Source: Phytophthora sp. 'mugwort' (taxonomy: Eukaryota; Oomycota; Peronosporomycetes; Peronosporales; Peronosporaceae). Taken from it: a stretch of 64,000 nucleotides of DNA. The translations under genes and the position numbers were made by a program. Below, in pieces: positions 44,078-56,805 of this stretch. The notes below the pieces were generated by a model. That model saw only the letters and a list, made by a program, of their open reading frames with translations. It was not told the origin of the DNA and did not search any database. How positions within the stretch are numbered: the stretch's first letter is position 1; each line of letters begins with the position of its first letter. Location: assembly GCA_033558025.1 (NCBI GenBank), contig JAUCEF010000011.1:992001-1056000 (forward strand). Direction: 5' to 3'.

Positions 44078-45719
44078 CTAGAACTCGACGGACACGTTAC
44101 TCTCCGTGCGCTTCTGGCGGAAGCTGTCGGCCTCGTTGCCCCACACGTCACGGTTCGCGTCATTGCTGTTGGCAGGGCTGGGGCCGCCGCTGAACTCGAA
44201 CGGGGTCTGCTCGCTCGACATGGTGCTAGACATGACCCCAGTGCCGCCCAGAATGCTGTCCGTGCGACGGATGCTGCTGTCGGCATCAATATCGATCGAC
44301 GATGGGCTGCCGTAGCTGGCAGGAACCATTCCAGCGGCCGCTCCTGCACCAGCAGCGTACTGCGTCGACGTGGTGCTCGCGTGGTTGCTGCTGTAGCCAC
44401 TCGCCCCGTAATTGTTGTTGTAGTTGCTGTTGTAATGGCTCTCGTATTTGTTCCCGTAGTTGTTGTCGTAGTCAGTAGACTGAGCAGCATACGCCGTGGT
44501 CGCTGAGGATGCGGAAGGCGGTGGAGCCATACTGGCTGGTTTATTGGGCGAGAATGCTGCATCCTCGTCGTCCGAGTCCTCATCGTCCTGCTTCTTCTTC
44601 CACACGACAAAGCCTGCGACGGCTACTAACACGATGGCGCCACCTACAAGGCCGAGAATCAAGCCTAATTTGCTTCCGCCTGAGTTCGAGTCGGCGCTCG
44701 CAGTATTAGACGACTTGGAGCTGTTTTCGTTGACCGGATCCGTCGTCGTAGACTTTGTGGTAGTAGCAGAGGTGGCTGCATTTGTCGGGGCAACCGTCGC
44801 GCTCACACTGGGGTGCCCGTCCTCCGATCCAGAGCTCTCAGGATAGCTTTGAGCCGTAGAGTTAGATATTCCTGAGGCAGAAGCAGAGGAAGACTTAGAT
44901 ACGTACGACGTAGAGGAGTCGCTGGCCGAAGCACTGGATCCATCTCCACCCGAGCTCTCGCTGTTCGATGAGGAAGACGACGACGACGACTTGGTAGGCG
45001 GCTTTGTCGTCGGCTTGGTAGTCGGCTTGGTAGTCGGCTTGGTAGTCGGCTTGGTAGTCGGCTTGGTCGTCTTCGACGTGCTCTCACTGCTGCTCGAGTC
45101 CTTAGAAGACGATGAGGTCGTAGTTTTCTTCTTTGTAGAAGTGCTACTGCTCGTCTTGGCGGAGTCACTACTAGAAGAAGAAGAAGACTTCTTCTTAGTA
45201 GAGCTCGACGCCGAAGGAGCGGTGGCCTTGGAGCTCTCCGACGTTCCTGCCTCCTCTGATCCTGTGCTGCTCTCTTCTTCGTCTGATGACGTCGTCAGCG
45301 CTGTATTAATCAACGAAAGTACCCGAGTCAGTCTTCTCCCTCCCTACAAGAAACCAGACACTGTTACGTACTTGCAGGACACTCGGTCGTGTCGCTCGGA
45401 CATTCTCCATCGTCTTCGTACGCGTAGCAATTGTACTCGGTCCAGGCTCCAATCGTCGACCATATCGAATCGCTATCCTTCTCATTCAAGCATCGATTGC
45501 ACTTCTTCTCTGTCCGGTTGCACACCTTTGACGACGACCCGTTCACGTAGCACTCTTCGGCCTTGGTGCAGATCGAAGACGCCGAGTGCACCGCAGTTAC
45601 CTGCACAGCGACTATTTCAAAATTCGTGAGTTCACAAGCCCCTAAACACTTATTTTTTTCCACCCAGCCAGCCACCCACCGGCGATTAATGCTGCTAGAC
45701 AAACGTTGCGCCCTAACAT
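44078..45719 (-). CDS. Secreted, Cys-rich, mucin-like single-pass membrane protein
   Basis: Three exons are inferred: 45719-45680, 45611-45372 and 45300-44078, all GT/AG and in phase, giving 500 residues. The start yields a signal peptide (MLGRNVCLAALIAVAVQVTA). A compact extracellular region with about ten cysteines follows (CTKAEECY, CNRTEKKCNRC, YNCYAYEDDGECP). Then comes a long Ser/Thr/Lys-rich stalk with a TKPT repeat, a hydrophobic helix (LGLILGLVGGAIVLVAVAGF), a KKK stop-transfer signal, and an acidic, Asn/Tyr/Ser-rich cytosolic tail of about 160 residues. It is likely a heavily O-glycosylated surface receptor or wall-anchored sensor. I do not know a named family. Confidence 0.82.
45009..45068. 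repeat. Five 12-bp tandem units inside the mucin-like gene
   Basis: GTCGGCTTGGTA occurs five times in tandem; the last copy ends in C. On the coding strand it encodes TKPT repeats. Copy number is likely to vary between strains. Confidence 0.95.
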
Positions 45720-47157
45720 GGTGAGAGACGAAGTTGTGGTACGTCGCTGGTCACGACGTGTAAGTTGCTACTGCTACCGATGAAGCCGCTGTAGGGGGGG
45801 ACACAGGACTCAGGGTCTCCCGTGGCCCTAGAAATTGTTTGAAGAAGCCCAGGCGGTGCGACGAACCACGACGATTTTTTTTCTAATGGAAGAGGCGGTG
45901 GCGGCAAGCCAAAAGAGACTTGGAAAAACTGGCTGTTTCGGCTCAGTAAATTACTGAGTACAGTTACCCTAACTGAGGCGACATATGGACGATAAAGTCG
46001 GTCCAAGCGGACGACAGAAGACCCAAAGTCTTGCCGGAGTACCCAGTTTTAATGGGCAACAACTTAAATTTCATGTAGGTTCAACATCACAACAAGAAAA
46101 ACTTTAAGCCTACCGTCGTTCAAGTGGGACAATCTCGTGAATGACGAGGACAGGCGAAAGTAGAGGGGGGAATAAAACACTGTGCAATCGTTGTTTACTG
46201 TGGTTAGCCTTCTCTCACACTCGCTCGCCGAGCTGTGAGTTATGCTGATCAGCGTGTGCAGCGTAGCTAACCACTCGACACATTTCTGTATCTCGCCGCC
46301 CCTCTTGTCTCTATGATAGAGATGGAGTCTATCTGCTCTCTCCAACTTGAACCAACGACTGCGTTTCCTGTTGTCCTCGTCCAGAAATCACAGCAAAAAA
46401 ACGGCTGCAAACCTGGAACAGGCACGTGGTCCAACCGCGGCCAACAAAACCAAGGCATCGCACAACAATTTTATTGTTTTGGTTCCAATACAGTATTTCA
46501 GACGACGAGAAGTCGATGTTACTGAGGCTCGACAATAAACTCCATTCGGTGTTCATAATAAGTAATATACCTTCATGCTGACGACGATGAACAGCACAAG
46601 CTGCGCAAATTCAAAACCTGCAACCTGTGCCAATACATGTACTCCAGACGAGTACAGGGGATACTCGTTGGCGTGGCCACAAAAAAAGATGCAACTATGT
46701 TGCCGACTTGAGGTCGACAAGGAGATGAGAAGCGTATACACCACTATTATTAGCATACCTTTGGAATTGACATGAGTATACCTATGTACTTTGCCCAAAT
46801 CTACATCATTGTCGGAAATTTAAATGTTTTTCTTCCACCGAGAATTGTCTACTGTCCATTAGATAAGCAGATGATCACCCGGTTCCGACATCCCTCACTT
46901 TTCCGACAGTTACATAAATATGCGAAAAGAAGGAGGTGTCGTAATATATACTGTCCCTGTCCATAAACCACCCCCCCTCTAAATATTCACTTCGCTCGAT
47001 GGTGACTGAGCCTTAAGACCCTTGTTCAGGTGCCAACACACGTTCTGAGCTCTAAACACTAGCGATTTTATTTGGCCAATAGAAAATGGTACAATGTACC
47101 GATTTAGGCTGGTTCACGTTCCGGAACATCAGTTTCGGCATACCAAAACGAGCTGTG
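45720..47157. other. Intergenic, with unexplained hydrophobic ORFs
   Basis: No gene is firmly supported. On the minus strand 46760-46570 reads a hydrophobic segment (GMLIIVVYTLLISLSTSS, then FEFAQLVLFIVVSMK) that ends at a GTATAT donor-like site. It could be an exon of a membrane protein or a relic. Downstream frames do not extend it convincingly. Confidence 0.35.
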
Positions 47158-47819
47158 TCAGCCACAGCACACCTGTGCCATGGATGACGAGACAGCAGCA
47201 ATCATTGCTGTAGTCACTAGTGGGTGTTCATGTGCCTCTATCGCTGCAATAGACAAGCGCAGCATTCGTGCTTCGCCGACTAGCACCTCGACATTTCGAA
47301 ATCGGACGTTTGAGCAACCGATGCATTTCTTCCCTTTATCGTCCTTGAAACGCAAGCGAAGCAGCTCTGTGGTCATTGCGTTGCTCCACTGCAGCCGCTT
47401 GCCAGCCCTCTGTTTGGGTTTTGAAGCGCGAGTCTTTGTGTGCCCCTTCTCACCAGTCTCTTCTGCAGAGCTGGTCAAGAGTGACATGAACCCTCCTTTG
47501 AGCCCTCGTGCGGCACTTTGACTCGCAGTGCGAGGCTGCTGCTTCTGCAGTCCACTGGCCTTGTTGGAATATTGCGTGGCGCCACAGTGCCTGCCCCTTG
47601 GTTGGCTTGAGACGGCGGGTACTGAGCTTCCATCAGCTCGGCGGCGGTGGGCGGGTCCGCGTACAGCGAGAAGCGCTGCACGTTGTGGGCGCCTTCCATT
47701 TGAGCGCGTTTTCTCTCTGTTTCCTGATATGTTATGGTTGGTGGCGCTTCTCCGATTGCTAGCTCACACGTGGGCAATGCAAGGCACCGCAAGCTGACGA
47801 ATGGAGAAAACGCTGTCAA
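47158..47819 (-). pseudogene. Myb/SANT-like fragment, probably broken
   Basis: Two minus-strand frames overlap at 47475-47487. The upstream frame (ATG within 47819-47475) has MEGAHNVQRFSLYADPPTAA. The downstream frame (47487-47158) has KRLQWSNAMTTELLRLRFKD, similar to the first helix of Myb/SANT-like DNA-binding domains found in transposases and host factors. The shift could be a sequencing error, an intron or a true mutation. No catalytic domain follows. Confidence 0.35.
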
Positions 47820-48079
47820 GGTGCCAGCTCACCTACACATATGTTGGCTCAGAACATGTGCTGGCAATTGAACAAGGCCCTTAGGGACCGCTACGGCTCT
47901 CACGCGACGCCTCCACTTGTCGGGCAATGTTGAGCCTGGGTTTGCACCCACGTGCTACGCACACGGCATACAAACCACAGGCATGCCCCCCCCCCCCTGC
48001 ACTCACTTTTGTAGCATGACATCCGTCCTCAAATTGGTCCAATGATAATCCATCATTGATCCTACATACTTTAATTTTA

Positions 48080-48098
48080 TAAATTTGGCACATTGTCG
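48080..48098. repeat. Left 19-bp target duplication of LINE
   Basis: The 19 bp TAAATTTGGCACATTGTCG are repeated exactly at 48810-48828. Confidence 0.9.
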
Positions 48099-48809
48099 TA
48101 TCACCACCACGGACTAACCGACTGCCAGGTCTGTACAGTCTATAGGATTGCGACGCACCAACTAAATATATGCTACGACGACAGACAGCAGGACAACCCC
48201 TGCCAGGCAGGACTCAGTTGCAGGGAAATCGTAGAAACGTATGAGCACCTGTTCTGGGTCTGCCCAATGGCTCAAACGAACCGGGCGAAGCTGATCACCG
48301 TTGGACCGGAAAGGACTGGCAACCAGGCAAGATAGAATTGTGGAAGCTCAACTGCGCAATGTGAAGGGCACCGAAAGGCCTGGCACATGGCGGAACACTC
48401 GTTCGACGCTGTTTACCCGGGCAATCTGGACGGGTTCGCGAAAGAATGGGATTGCAGGTGGATAATACTATGCTCGGTCGGCCTTGATAGGTTATGGACA
48501 CAACAAATAAACTTGGTCTTCAGGCAGCAACCGACGCAGGAAACAACGAGTGTGAGAGGCTTTTGGACGGCCGGAAAAAGATGGCTGAAAGCGATTGGAA
48601 CTCCGGAAAGCAGAGACAGCAATACCTGGGGTTCAGCTCTCAACGTGCCTGATCATCCTGCCTCCCCCCTCCCCCACCCACCCCGTTGGGGGTTTACACG
48701 AGTCGGAACCGAGAACAGGCACTGGACCGCCCGCCGGACCTGCTCAGTTGGCTACGTAGATACCAGAGATCTTCCAACTAATTAAGTAAATAGACACTCT
48801 GAATCTCTT
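48099..48809 (+). mobile_element. 5'-truncated LINE-type retrotransposon insertion
   Basis: The 711-bp insertion lies between perfect 19-bp duplications. It encodes only the C-terminal end of a non-LTR reverse transcriptase: a zinc-binding block (TYEHLFWVCPMAQTNRAKL), then a frame change near 48340, then FAKEWDCRWIILCSVGLDRL and WTAGKRWLKAIGTPESRDSN. Severe 5' truncation and a duplication of this size are typical of target-primed reverse transcription. No long poly(A) tail is seen; the end reads CTGAATCTCTT. Confidence 0.85.
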
Positions 48810-48828
48810 TAAATTTGGCACATTGTCG
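48810..48828. repeat. Right 19-bp target duplication of LINE
   Basis: Identical to 48080-48098; it directly follows the 3' end of the inserted sequence. Confidence 0.9.
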
Positions 48829-49173
48829 AAAGATTTGCACTGTGGGCATAAAGTTTGTATCGTTCCCGCCTAAGTACTGTCGGAAGTGAGGATATTCATC
48901 CATACCCTTTTCGTTTATTAAATTGCCCATTCTGATGGGTACCATTTTTAAGACGAACGGGACGCATTTTGATAGGTTTTGTATCGTGTTCATGCCGGCG
49001 GAGGAAGCCCAATCAGCACGTGCTCCATGCCCGCTCTTTGCTGCCGGATGGTGGTCAAGACAAGACCATCAAACTTCAACGTCGTTGCTGGATATGTGGC
49101 GACAGTTCTGGTGTTTATTTTGCCACGCAAAAGCGACGCGATTATGCATCGGAGTGCATGTGTTACGATCCCG
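48829..49173. other. Host or repeat sequence disrupted by the LINE
   Basis: Skipping the insertion, a minus-strand frame from ATG 48993 reads on through the target site (TVQIFRQCAKF, then IKLKYVGSMMDYHW) to a stop near 48017, for about 88 codons. On the plus strand, 49060-49180 has CWICGDSSGVYFATQKRRDY, a cysteine-containing block. Neither was recognised. Confidence 0.3.
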
Positions 49174-50997
49174 TTAATTAAGGAGCAAGATTAAAGCGAC
49201 AGTGATCGCGCTGCCGACAATATGGCGCGCGTATCCTCTGGCTGAAGTCGAGTGGCCGCTCGCAACGTCGCTGTTGCTGGCAGTTGATGAGCCGTCTTCA
49301 AGTTCCGTGTCTGCATTGACGTCGAAAGCGGCGTCCAGCACGTTTCTAGCAGCTTGGTGTCCGATGTACATGACGAAGGCGTATGGGTTGACTGTCCCCT
49401 CCTTCATCAGACTGGCGTCACTGAGGTAGATATTTTGCGTGCCGATGACTCGGAAGGACGCGTCTGCGCACCGCGAGGCATCGTCGGCGTCATCCGCTGC
49501 TGTATAGCAGCTTCCTCCGAAATGATGGCTCACACTGCCGGCGTTGTCGCTGACCCAGCTCGAAATGTCGATACCGGTAGCTCCACCGCCAGAGGAGTCC
49601 CCAAGAAAGACGGAGCCGGCGTCTGTCATGGTGGTAATCATCTTGTCCGCGTACATCTCCATAGCTGCTACGTCCTTCGGAGTCGATAGATACCAAGATC
49701 CGTTGGTCGCCACGCTGAAGGAGTTGCCTTTAACACTAATTTCGTCTCGTGACTCTGGATTGTTGATCAGTAGCGCGAGTGTGTAAGCCTCATTTGTCTC
49801 GTAGTCGTCACCATATCCGTGAGGAAGTACAGTCGTTTGGAACTCGTATTCTCGACCGCTAATCTCCACTGTCTCGTAGGCCGTCAGCACTGGACCAGGG
49901 ATCGTCCAGGGGCCTGTCTGGTTCTTCACGAACTGTGCAATGGCATCTGGTGGTCGCTTGGTGTTCAGGAACGACACCATCCCAGAATGGGTAAACGAGG
50001 CGTAAACCACCGCAGCGTCGAAAACGGCCTTGCCTACAGCCTCGTTGACCACCCACGCATCTTGCCCGCCAACGCCATCAAATGAACCTGCAGCGGCGAG
50101 CGCTTCAAGGTGCTCCTGAGGTCCGATCCCGCTCTGCATCAGCAGCTGCGGTGTACTCAGAGCTCCAGCTGCAACGACCACGACGCCGCGGTCGGTCAAT
50201 GATACTTCGGTTCTATCTCCAGTCTCACTTCGGTACACGACTCCTGTTGCTTTGCCTTGTGTCTGTTGAATGTACAGCACCTTCGAGTTGACAAGCAGCT
50301 TGACGTTGTCTCGGCCCTCCATTTCCGAGTAGAAGGTCTTGGCAGGCGAGTCCCTCAGCCCGTTTTTGATAGTGTAGGGTGGGTGTCCATATCTCTTGTA
50401 CTTACTGTTCCTAGCCTCGTCGTCGTTAAGTGTCTTGAAGGAGTATCCGATGCTATCAAGCGCCGAGCTGACGATGTCGAACGCTTCTAGCAAATAATAT
50501 TCACCATCTGCAGACGGTGTCTCCGTGTACGAGGACAACTCCTCGACGGCATTGAAGCCATCATTCACTAACTTCGCGCTGTATGGCCACGTCGCTTTGG
50601 TCAAGTAGTCGTCGGGTGTGCGGAAGTATTGCACGGCACTGATCGACGAGCACCCGCCGAGCAGTTTGCCCAGCCAAATGGACGATAGGTCGATCCAGTC
50701 TACGCGATAGGCCTCGTTCTCGCTGTTGTAGATGGTACTGTCGAACTCGCCCGGGATGTCGAACTTGGTCCAGCCTGTTGATGCCGAGTACGACAAGACG
50801 TCTGTGCCGCCCGTGTTTTGGAGCGACACGTTGCCAGCCTCGAGCAACAGCAGCGACAAGTCGGATCGACGAGTAAGGCGCTCAGCTGCCACGAGTCCAC
50901 CTGGGCCAGACCCCACAACGATCACATCGTAGGCGTCGCTGCCTACAACTCCACACACCAGACCAGTCACCCAGAGCACCAGGATTAGAAGCTTCAT
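49174..50997 (-). CDS. Secreted GMC-family flavin oxidoreductase, likely GPI-anchored
   Basis: A single-exon gene. I start at ATG 50997 because MKLLILVLWVTGLVCGVVGS is a classical signal peptide; in-frame ATGs also exist at 51021 and 51054. The mature N-terminus has the FAD-binding VIVVGSGPGGLVAAERL, then LLLLEAGN. The GMC signature region reads WLGKLLGGCSSISAVQYF. The C-terminal part has the catalytic His context (SVSHHFGGSC) and TVNPYAFVMYIGHQAARNVL. The protein ends with a Ser-rich stretch and a hydrophobic tail (HIVGSAITVALILLLN), consistent with GPI attachment. The family oxidises alcohols or sugars and makes H2O2 or feeds electrons to partners. Substrate is unknown. It has 607 residues, a usual GMC length. 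Confidence 0.9.
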   Translation of the reverse strand: MKLLILVLWVTGLVCGVVGSDAYDVIVVGSGPGGLVAAERLTRRSDLSLLLLEAGNVSLQNTGGTDVLSYSASTGWTKFDIPGEFDSTIYNSENEAYRVDWIDLSSIWLGKLLGGCSSISAVQYFRTPDDYLTKATWPYSAKLVNDGFNAVEELSSYTETPSADGEYYLLEAFDIVSSALDSIGYSFKTLNDDEARNSKYKRYGHPPYTIKNGLRDSPAKTFYSEMEGRDNVKLLVNSKVLYIQQTQGKATGVVYRSETGDRTEVSLTDRGVVVVAAGALSTPQLLMQSGIGPQEHLEALAAAGSFDGVGGQDAWVVNEAVGKAVFDAAVVYASFTHSGMVSFLNTKRPPDAIAQFVKNQTGPWTIPGPVLTAYETVEISGREYEFQTTVLPHGYGDDYETNEAYTLALLINNPESRDEISVKGNSFSVATNGSWYLSTPKDVAAMEMYADKMITTMTDAGSVFLGDSSGGGATGIDISSWVSDNAGSVSHHFGGSCYTAADDADDASRCADASFRVIGTQNIYLSDASLMKEGTVNPYAFVMYIGHQAARNVLDAAFDVNADTELEDGSSTASNSDVASGHSTSARGYARHIVGSAITVALILLLN

Positions 50998-51250
50998 TTC
51001 AACAGTCTCAACTGTCCTCATCACCACGCAAGTCAAAGCGCAACTGACACGCATGGATCAAGCACAAGGTGGCCAGCACCGAACCCATCGGGCAGTGGAC
51101 ACTTCAACTACTGTAGTTGAAGTTGCTCGCCGATATGGCTACACTTCTGTTGCAGTATCACTAATGAAGGGGTTGCACGTCGTACATTTCACTAAAACTA
51201 ATCTATGGCTAGTCTACAGCACCCGCTACCTTCGACTTCTCAGTCATCTC

Positions 51251-52297
51251 TCACAGAACGGGTGAGGGCATTTGGTCACGCAGCTGGCGCTTGCCTATGG
51301 ACATGGCTCGCCGTCGAGCATGCCGCTCCACGTTGAACGGGATATCGATAGGCGCGTACTCGGACAGATTTGTGTACGTCTGCGCCTGCATGCCTGGTTT
51401 CTCCTGGATGAAATTCATGAGCAGTCTGGCCACGTCGCTGGACTTGTCGCTCATCACGGCCGCCAACATGTGATTGAACTGCTCGATGCGGTAATTGATG
51501 AGCGCGTGGCGCGTGGTGAACATGGTGAACATACCGCCACTAGGCATTGGTGGCAGCCACGGACGTCCCGCCAGGTTGAACTTGACGGCGTTAAGAGGTA
51601 GCACCGCGTTGTTGTTGTAGCTCGATACTCCTCCGTTTGGCCGGAATTCCTCGGTCAGCGCAGCGGGGGCACTGCTCCTCGTATCGCCCTCCGCTTGAGG
51701 GTTGATGCTGTCTTCACTGATCCAGGACCCTCTCCTCTGGTCTGTTCCGTTTGGCCCACGTCCGTCGTCCGTCCGCATTGGCGACCAGAGCGGTGAGGCC
51801 TCAGGTATCGACCTGTTCAACGGATTGCAAAGCAGTGACGAGTAATAGAGCCCGAAGCCGATGCTGGTACTGCTTCGAGGGCGTTGCGAGGGCATGAACT
51901 TGGCCAGTTCCTGGTGGAACTTGCGGAAGTCGTTGAAGCGACGCCGTACCACGTAGCCCTCAAGCGGCATCTCCCAGGAACGCACCTCCAGCAGATAATA
52001 CACGACGTTGTCCGAGCCGTGCATGTGTCCAACAACCACGACGCTCTCGTAGACGGTGCCAGACGTGCTGCAAAAGCTGAGACGCGGCTCCATCGCCGCC
52101 GAGTCCGAGCGATAGCGTGTCATGCCCGACACAGCCCCCAGGGATCGTTGGCGCAGCGGGAGTCCAGGAGGTCTCGTGGCGTCCGCCGCCAATGCTGCTC
52201 GACTCTCTGGACTGGGATTGGACTCGTTCTTGGCTGAGATGTCCGTTGCTGGCCACGCAAAGCCTCCTCGGTGCCTCATGACGTCCACGTCGCCCAT
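51251..52297 (-). CDS. PX-domain protein with a split PX domain
   Basis: A single-exon gene of 348 residues from ATG 52297. The PX domain begins about 85 (VVVVGHMHGSDNVVYYLLEV) and has the phosphoinositide-binding motif RRRFNDFRKFHQELAKFMP at 118-136. A Ser/Pro-rich insertion of about 100 residues separates this from the PPII loop LPPMPSGG (about 248-255) and the last helices (NYRIEQFNHMLAAVM). The C-terminus is basic (RHARRRAMSIGKRQ). PX domains bind phosphatidylinositol 3-phosphate on endosomes. The insertion is unusual, and the length and low complexity suggest a disordered loop. No other domain is present. Confidence 0.82.
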   Translation of the reverse strand: MGDVDVMRHRGGFAWPATDISAKNESNPSPESRAALAADATRPPGLPLRQRSLGAVSGMTRYRSDSAAMEPRLSFCSTSGTVYESVVVVGHMHGSDNVVYYLLEVRSWEMPLEGYVVRRRFNDFRKFHQELAKFMPSQRPRSSTSIGFGLYYSSLLCNPLNRSIPEASPLWSPMRTDDGRGPNGTDQRRGSWISEDSINPQAEGDTRSSAPAALTEEFRPNGGVSSYNNNAVLPLNAVKFNLAGRPWLPPMPSGGMFTMFTTRHALINYRIEQFNHMLAAVMSDKSSDVARLLMNFIQEKPGMQAQTYTNLSEYAPIDIPFNVERHARRRAMSIGKRQLRDQMPSPVL

Positions 52298-52996
52298 TGC
52301 GATCTGCGAGCAAGTGGCTGATGCCTGGCGAACAAGTGCACGATTGACGACGAGAAATCTGATACGGAGCTGAATTGCACACGTGTGGCTGGCGACGCTT
52401 TTCGCTTGACGACCTGATTCCTATTGCTTACACAACTGAGTTAGCGAACTGGAAGCGCGGCACGTGTTCTCAGTCACTTGCACAGAGAGAAAGCTCGAGT
52501 GAGTTAAGTAACGAAGGCAACGAGAGCTGCCAGCAGCACGGGTAACGCCGGCGGCTGCGTCGCGGGAGTACCCATCTTTGTGAGCAAAGAAGAGGACTGC
52601 GGAGAAGATTCGGGGTCGCCGTCTTGAGCCCAAAACTTGACGGGACGACTCCATGAAACTTGCGATACTTTTCGCGCCGTCCCTGGCACTGCCAGCCTGG
52701 CACGGGACTCGCTGCTTGCTGAGGCCCGTCCTGCTTGCTGCTCGTGATGCTTTGGGGCTCCCTATGGTCTGCATGTACTTCAGCCAAGCGATTCGAAACG
52801 CCCCCATGCAAATCGAAGGTGATGTGAGTTGAAGTGCTCGGCAAAGGCAGCCGCGTGAAAAATTATCGTGTTTGGCGTTACCACTGGTAAATGATTCAAT
52901 GGTTGCACCACCATCCGAGGTGCGACTGCAACAACAGCTCGTCAAGCTGTTCTCGGTGATCGAAAGTGTTTCGACACTTCCGTGTCGGCGGCATGA
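52298..52996. other. Intergenic between PX and QNG1 genes
   Basis: A 174-codon minus-strand frame (52945-52421) begins with TTG, lacks domain features and is probably chance. Nothing else is supported. Confidence 0.4.
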
Positions 52997-54602
52997 TCAG
53001 TAGAAAAAAGTATTGCGCGTGGCGTGGCGCTCGATGCCCCTGAAGCGGTCCTCCTTGCCCACGCGCCACAGGTAAAAGTCCAGCTCGAGTGTGCTAATGC
53101 GGCCCTTGCTCTCCGTCACGATCTGGTCGCACGCCACAAGCGCGGCGGCGCGCAGCTCGCACTCTTGCTGGCCCACAGGCAGCTCTTCACCGCGGTTGAT
53201 CAGGCTCTCCAGCTCCGCGTCGTACTATTGGGAGGTTAACACAAAGCAACGAGTGGTCATTAAATGATTGAAGACCAAAATGGCAGCTCCCTCTTTACCT
53301 CAAGAACGCCCAGAGCGTGCAGTACACACGGCAGAACCTGTACAAAAACAAACAAGCGCGCAAGTTCAGCAACAGATCGGGTCTTCACATCAGGTAACCT
53401 TATTTTACGTTGTCGCTCATAGCCGTCAGCGCGTTGATGTCTGTGAACGTCAGCTTGGGCTCGGTATCCTGTAGTACACCGTCCAACGGTTGTTAGTTTG
53501 GACATCGGCCAATCGTTCAGTCATCAAGATTTGCAGAAAGTCTTCACCTTGAACCGACGGTGAATGCATGCGACGGCGAGTTGTGCCCTCTTGAGAAGAT
53601 ACACTTTCTCCCCATGGAACTCGTAGTGGTCGTCAAAACCTGGGAATGTCGCGACAAACTGGTCCACGAGGTATTCTGCGCTGGCACTGGAGCCGACAGC
53701 TTCCTTGTCCTCTACGTCATCAGAGTTTGTTGGCGAGAGGTTGGACAGGACGAACGCTCCGAAATTTTCCATCTTCAGGTCCACCAGCTTCTGTCCGCTC
53801 TCATTCAGGATCTATAGCCGACAGTACCCACCGGTCCATTGGAAGAGATTAGCATTCCATCGCTCAATTTTGATACTGGAGTGCGTTAATATTGCTTACC
53901 TTCTGGATCATCACCGCCAAAGGCTTTAATGGCCCCTAGATCCATTTAAACAGTCAAACATGAGCGTGCCCAATGCAACAACATTACGTATTCAAGCCAC
54001 TATATAGTGTGCACCGTACCGGCTTGGCCATGTAGATGCCAGGAGAAACCTCCTCGTCCTTCTCCAGTGGGATGCTGAAGTAGTTGGCCACCAGGTCAAT
54101 GGTTAAGTGCTGCATGAATTGGGCGTCCAGTTTGGGTACCGAGATGTACATGCCAATAAGTCCGAACACCTGCAAAGCAACATACACAGCCATTAGTGTC
54201 CATACACATCCAATAGCCCGGAAAGCTGCTCACAATGGTGTCGTGCGCTCCTCGATCCGCGTACTTGTGCAGATCCTTCCGGAAGCCGCTACCGAAGTTC
54301 AGAAGCCCATACAGCGCTGCAATTCATTGTCATACACTCGCACACAGTCAGCAACGTTCAGAAGCCTCTCTATCTCACACCCACGCACTGAGGAAGTTGA
54401 GCTCGTCCTGCTGCGAACGGAAGTTGAGAGGGAAGTTCATGGGCTCCGCAAGCTTCTCGAACTCGTTGGCGTCCAGCTCCGACTCGAACGCCCGCACCTT
54501 GTCCATGTTGATGCGCACAGATGAGGACTCGTGCGCCACCAGCTTCGCGCATGAAGGCCGCACGCGCGCCAGCAGCGAGGAGGATGCAGCAGAAGTAGCC
54601 AT
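52997..54602 (-). CDS. Queuosine 5'-phosphate N-glycosylase/hydrolase (QNG1, DUF2419)
   Basis: Eight minus-strand exons: 54602-54389, 54316-54234, 54169-54020, 53935-53900, 53811-53548, 53468-53409, 53337-53299 and 53224-52997. All are GT/AG and in phase, giving 357 residues. The order of motifs matches the DUF2419/C9orf64 family: MNFPLNFRS, LYGLLNFGSGFRKDLHK, GLIGMYISVPKLDAQFM, PLEKDEEVSPGIYMAKPG, VDQFVATFPGFDD, KVYLLKRAQLAVACIHRRF, FTDINALTAMSDNVLP, LHALGVLEYDAELESLI and LELDFYLWRVGKEDRFR. The enzyme hydrolyses queuosine-5'-phosphate to free queuine so that eukaryotes, which cannot make it, can salvage it for tRNA. It is divergent from CNOT11 with 179 bp between starts. Confidence 0.92.
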
Positions 54603-54781
54603 TGTAGTGTATTAACCCAGGCGGAAATGATTATAGCACTTTTTCAGTCGTTAAGTTCGCAAATGACACCACGTTAAGTTCGCATTCCGCCGCCTCCTCC
54701 CAATTGAGGCCCAGCACCAAAAGTACACCCGCACTAAGGAGAAACCTCCGCGCCGACCTCGATCCCCTCACCCCCGTCGCG
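54603..54781. promoter_or_regulatory. Shared divergent promoter region of QNG1 and CNOT11
   Basis: The 179 bp lies between two start codons facing away from each other, so it must hold both promoters. No defined motif was recognised. Confidence 0.4.
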
Positions 54782-56557
<1,776 letters not shown>

Positions 56558-56805
56558 TAGGCTCAGGTTCCAGCGAACACAGCAAGGCTCGTGCAGCACA
56601 CAACACGAAAAAAAAAATCAAAGAATGCGAAGGCTAGTGCGGCTCATGGTGCGTGAGCCCTCGTAAAGTAGAAGTCTGTTGGCCATTCCAGTCAAGTTAA
56701 GTTCAGCGTTGTCTACAATACTGTAGATATCTTCGGAGCAGCCGGTCATGCTGGAGTTTTCTGTCCATCGTAGGTGACATTGATGTTTGTGTTTGCACCA
56801 GTTGT
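56558..56805. other. Intergenic, convergent 3' ends
   Basis: 248 bp between CNOT11 and frataxin stops. An A-run at about 56608-56617 may be part of the 3' end signals. Confidence 0.4.

Noticed and set aside
49202..50490. Several plus-strand ORFs of 65-111 codons
   Set aside because: All are antisense to the GMC oxidoreductase gene.
52421..52945. 174-codon minus-strand ORF
   Set aside because: It begins with TTG, overlaps other frames and has no domain or splice support; it is likely chance.
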